Shown here: piece after piece, positions 62,166-64,000 of the stretch
Layout of the letters: each line of letters starts with the position of its first letter
Position numbering within the stretch: position 1 is the first letter of the stretch
NCBI GenBank assembly: GCA_938743325.2
Contig: OW568871.1
Location: forward strand, 310,001-374,000
Origin: Pycnococcus provasolii
Taxonomy: Eukaryota > Chlorophyta > Pseudoscourfieldiophyceae > Pseudoscourfieldiales > Pycnococcaceae
Direction: 5' to 3'
DNA: 64,000 nucleotides
Notes under the pieces: model-generated
Database searches by the model: none
Told to the model about the DNA's origin: nothing
Seen by the model: the letters and a program-made list of their open reading frames with translations, nothing else
Translations under genes and position numbers: made by a program

Positions 62166-62973
62166 ATGGCGTACTCAGCTGTCGCGCTCCTCGCATTCTT
62201 TGCCGCATTTCACAACGCCGATGGCGTCCTCGGTGGTGACTCGATGGCGACTGACGAGCCCATGATGATGGCACCCGAACCAGAATTCGATCTTGCGACT
62301 TCGCGCTCGCGTGTCAACCAAGATCCGGCGACGCTCTCGCGCCCGGAGCTGCGATTCGGAAACTACCTGCCGCTGCTCGGTCAAAGTGGACGCAAGCTAC
62401 TCGAGGAGGCAGCCGCCCCCGCGCCGGAGGCTGGTGAGCTGGATCTTGCGACGGAGCGTGGTCGTTTGGGGGGCCGAACAGGCTACAATTTCGGATCGGG
62501 AACGCTTTACACGCAGAACCGCTTCGACAACCGCCGTCATCTTCTGGAGGCGCATGACGACCACGACGACCACGACGACCACGACCACGACCACGACCAC
62601 GAGGCGGAGGCGGAGGCGGAAGCGGAGCCTGCTGCTGCTGTCGTCGATGATGAGATGGCGTCGATGATGATGATGATGGCACCCGAGCCAGAATTCGATC
62701 TTGCGACGTCGCGCGCGCGTGTCAACCAAGATCCGGCGACGCTCTCGCGCCCGGAGCTGCGATTCGGAAACTACCTGCCGCTGCTCGGTCAAAGTGGACG
62801 CAAGCTACTCGAGGAGGCAGCCGCCCCCGCGCCGGAGGCTGGTGAGCTGGATCTTGCGACGGAGCGTGGTCGTTTGGGGGGCCGAACAGGCTACAATTTC
62901 GGATCGGGAACGCTTTACACGCAGAACCGCTTCGACAACCGCCGTCATCTTCTGGAGGCGCATGACGACCACG

Positions 62974-63007
<34 letters not shown>

Positions 63008-63341
63008 GGCGGAGGCGGAAGCGGAGCCTGCTGCTGCTGTCGTCGATGATGAGATGGCGTCGATGATGATGATGATGGCACCCGAGCCAGAATTCGATCT
63101 TGCGACGTCGCGCTCGCGTGTCAACCAAGATCCGGCGACGCTCTCGCGCCCGGAGCTGCGATTCGGAAACTACCTGCCGCTGCTCGGTCAAAGTGGACGC
63201 AAGCTACTCGAGGAGGCAGCCGCCCCCGCGCCGGAGGCTGGTGAGCTGGATCTTGCGACGGAGCGTGGTCGTTTGGGGGGCCGAACAGGCTTCAATTTCG
63301 GATCGGGAACGCTTTACACGCAGAACCGCTTCGACAACTAA
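62166..63341 (+). CDS. secreted protein of three near-identical units with His/Asp-rich linkers
   Basis: A 391-residue protein with a signal peptide (MAYSAVALLAFFAAFHNADG). The mature part is three copies (units starting near 62273, 62681 and 63080; 408, 399 and about 262 nt) of one sequence: APEPEFDLATSR, VNQDPATLSRPELRFGNYLP, LLGQSGRKLLEEAAAPAPE, ERGRLGGRTGYNFGSGTLYT, QNRFDN. Copies are joined by HDDHDDHDHDH-type linkers plus an acidic and Met-rich bridge (MASMMMMMAPE), good candidates for metal binding. Dibasic pairs (GRK-LLEE, NRR-HLLEA) recur in register, as in peptide precursors. The third copy lacks the linker and has Phe for Tyr in NFGSG. No family recognised; roles as a cell-surface protein, metal buffer or peptide precursor are inference. 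Confidence 0.72.
62273..63341. repeat. ~400-bp tandem repeat, three copies (coding)
   Basis: Copies begin at 62273, 62681 and 63080 and are almost identical at the nucleotide level, including silent positions. The 9-nt length difference lies in the GACCAC array coding the His/Asp linker. The pattern indicates recent tandem duplication or gene conversion. Confidence 0.93.
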
Positions 63342-63467
63342 GAATATGGGGAGAAAGAGAACAACAATTGAATGTACTGTTGCGCGTGTACACGACGAGT
63401 TGCACTAAGAATTTGGGGAGAAAGAGAACAACAATTGAATGTACTGTTGCGCGTGTACACGAGTTGC
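63339..63467. repeat. ~67-bp tandem duplication covering the stop codon and 3' UTR
   Basis: The block starting TAAGAATATGGGGAG at 63339, including the gene's TAA stop, is repeated from 63406 as TAAGAATTTGGGGAG. Copies match closely (a 3-nt indel near CACGACGAG/CACGAG). Confidence 0.9.
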
Positions 63468-63847
63468 GCAGTCAATACGTGTATGGCAATAATTTTTGAA
63501 AATCAAACAAACTTTTTTCTACGAGCAACAACACAACAAACACGTAAAACATTTCGCACAAATAAACTCCCAATCCCCAATCAATTGAAGCCGACCGACC
63601 GATCAGGAATCAGGATATTTTTCTCGGGGGATCTCTCGGCAGGTGCGCTTAGAGGAAGCGGTGCGGTTGAGGTTTCGGATCGGTTCGGATCCGAGGATTA
63701 CCCCAGTTCAAAACTCCAATAGAAATCATCCTCGTACGCCCTCCTTTGCCTCTCGCCCGTTCACCCGTTCACCCGGTCACCCCGACCTACTCATCCCACT
63801 CCATCACAATCACAACAAACAAGTGCGTGATCACCACAATTACGACG
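63468..63847. other. intergenic region, no gene seen
   Basis: AT-rich 3' flank, then the CACCCGTTCACCCG-type promoter of the next gene. No supported frame. Confidence 0.45.
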
Positions 63848-64000
63848 ATGGCGATGAAGACGACGACGACGTTCTCTGCGATACTCGTGCTCCTCCTCGT
63901 GGCACTCTACTACACGCCGCAGCAGGGCGCACTCGCGCAAGAATCTGACACCGCGGCGGTAGCTACTCCTCCAGCAGGTCCTCTCGCTACCTTGATCACG
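63848..64000 (+). CDS. start of a secreted or membrane protein (cut by window end)
   Basis: From ATG at 63848 the frame is open for 51 codons to the last base of the window. It begins MAMKTTTTFSAILVLLLVAL and continues into a probable cleavage site (GALAQES) and an Ala/Thr/Pro-rich stretch, so this looks like a signal peptide with the rest of the gene beyond the window. No product can be named. Confidence 0.55.
   Translation, partial: MAMKTTTTFSAILVLLLVALYYTPQQGALAQESDTAAVATPPAGPLATLIT

Noticed and set aside
62293-63191. Several open frames on both strands repeated three times (Arg-rich, TTTTTT-rich or VVVVVV-rich)
   Set aside because: They are shifted readings of the three coding units of the secreted protein; only the frame from 62166 has a signal peptide and a balanced composition.

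Overview
This window is nuclear DNA from a eukaryote, most likely a small, gene-dense green alga (prasinophyte-like). The pointers are: a REVEILLE/LHY-type single-repeat MYB with a SHAQKHF motif; a YGGT/YlmG protein and a CutA1 protein whose N-termini look like organelle transit peptides; microtubule and cilium-type genes (CIMIP2/FAM166-like, TTL-like, ARL2-binding BART domain); few, short GT-AG introns (about 70-200 nt, one candidate of 625 nt); TGTAA motifs just after several stop codons, as in chlorophyte poly(A) signals; and short CCCTAA/TTAGGG tracts in putative promoters. Species assignment is inference. No rRNA, tRNA, CRISPR, virus or intact transposon was recognised.

Layout. 1-9000: 3' end of an acylaminoacyl-peptidase, TLC membrane protein, membrane-anchored metallo-beta-lactamase-fold hydrolase, organelle-targeted helical protein, USP deubiquitinase, BART protein. 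9641-15445: an intronless 1,934-aa membrane protein joining a Calx-beta domain, an S1-S4-like bundle, a lumenal sensor-like loop and a very long helical tail. 15902-25859: ER protein with a MANF-C/SAP-like segment, a two-exon N-myristoylated small protein, NDR-family protein, acylated CRAL-TRIO protein, the MYB factor, a 1.5-kb gene-poor stretch and an unknown protein. 26031-37450: TPR protein, CIMIP2-like protein (two exons), ankyrin protein broken by a 1-nt frameshift, TTL-like enzyme, O-fucosyltransferase-like protein, YGGT, a Lys-rich small protein and CutA1 (two exons).

38105-55453 is the most striking part. Five long open reading frames join through five introns, all phase-compatible, into one gene of six exons coding for about 5,607 residues. 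It has a signal peptide, a dockerin-like pair, Calx-beta repeats and two successive copies of a [cadherin-like repeats - Cys-rich GCC2/GCC3-like - multi-TM - cytosolic helical] module. 55551-64000: AGFG-type ArfGAP with two coding minisatellites, two small unknown proteins, neuferricin-like cytochrome b5 protein, 3-mercaptopyruvate sulfurtransferase, a secreted protein made of three nearly identical units, and the start of another secreted protein cut by the window end.

Genes lie on both strands with no operon logic. Divergent pairs share short promoters (for example 2433-2681, 25860-26030, 30909-31274, 36050-36244, 57841-58509). Functional links are weak and general: the two Calx-beta proteins suggest calcium-dependent surface sensing or adhesion, and several genes belong to cilium or microtubule biology. 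All exon joins were read by eye from splice consensus plus reading phase; transcript data would settle them.
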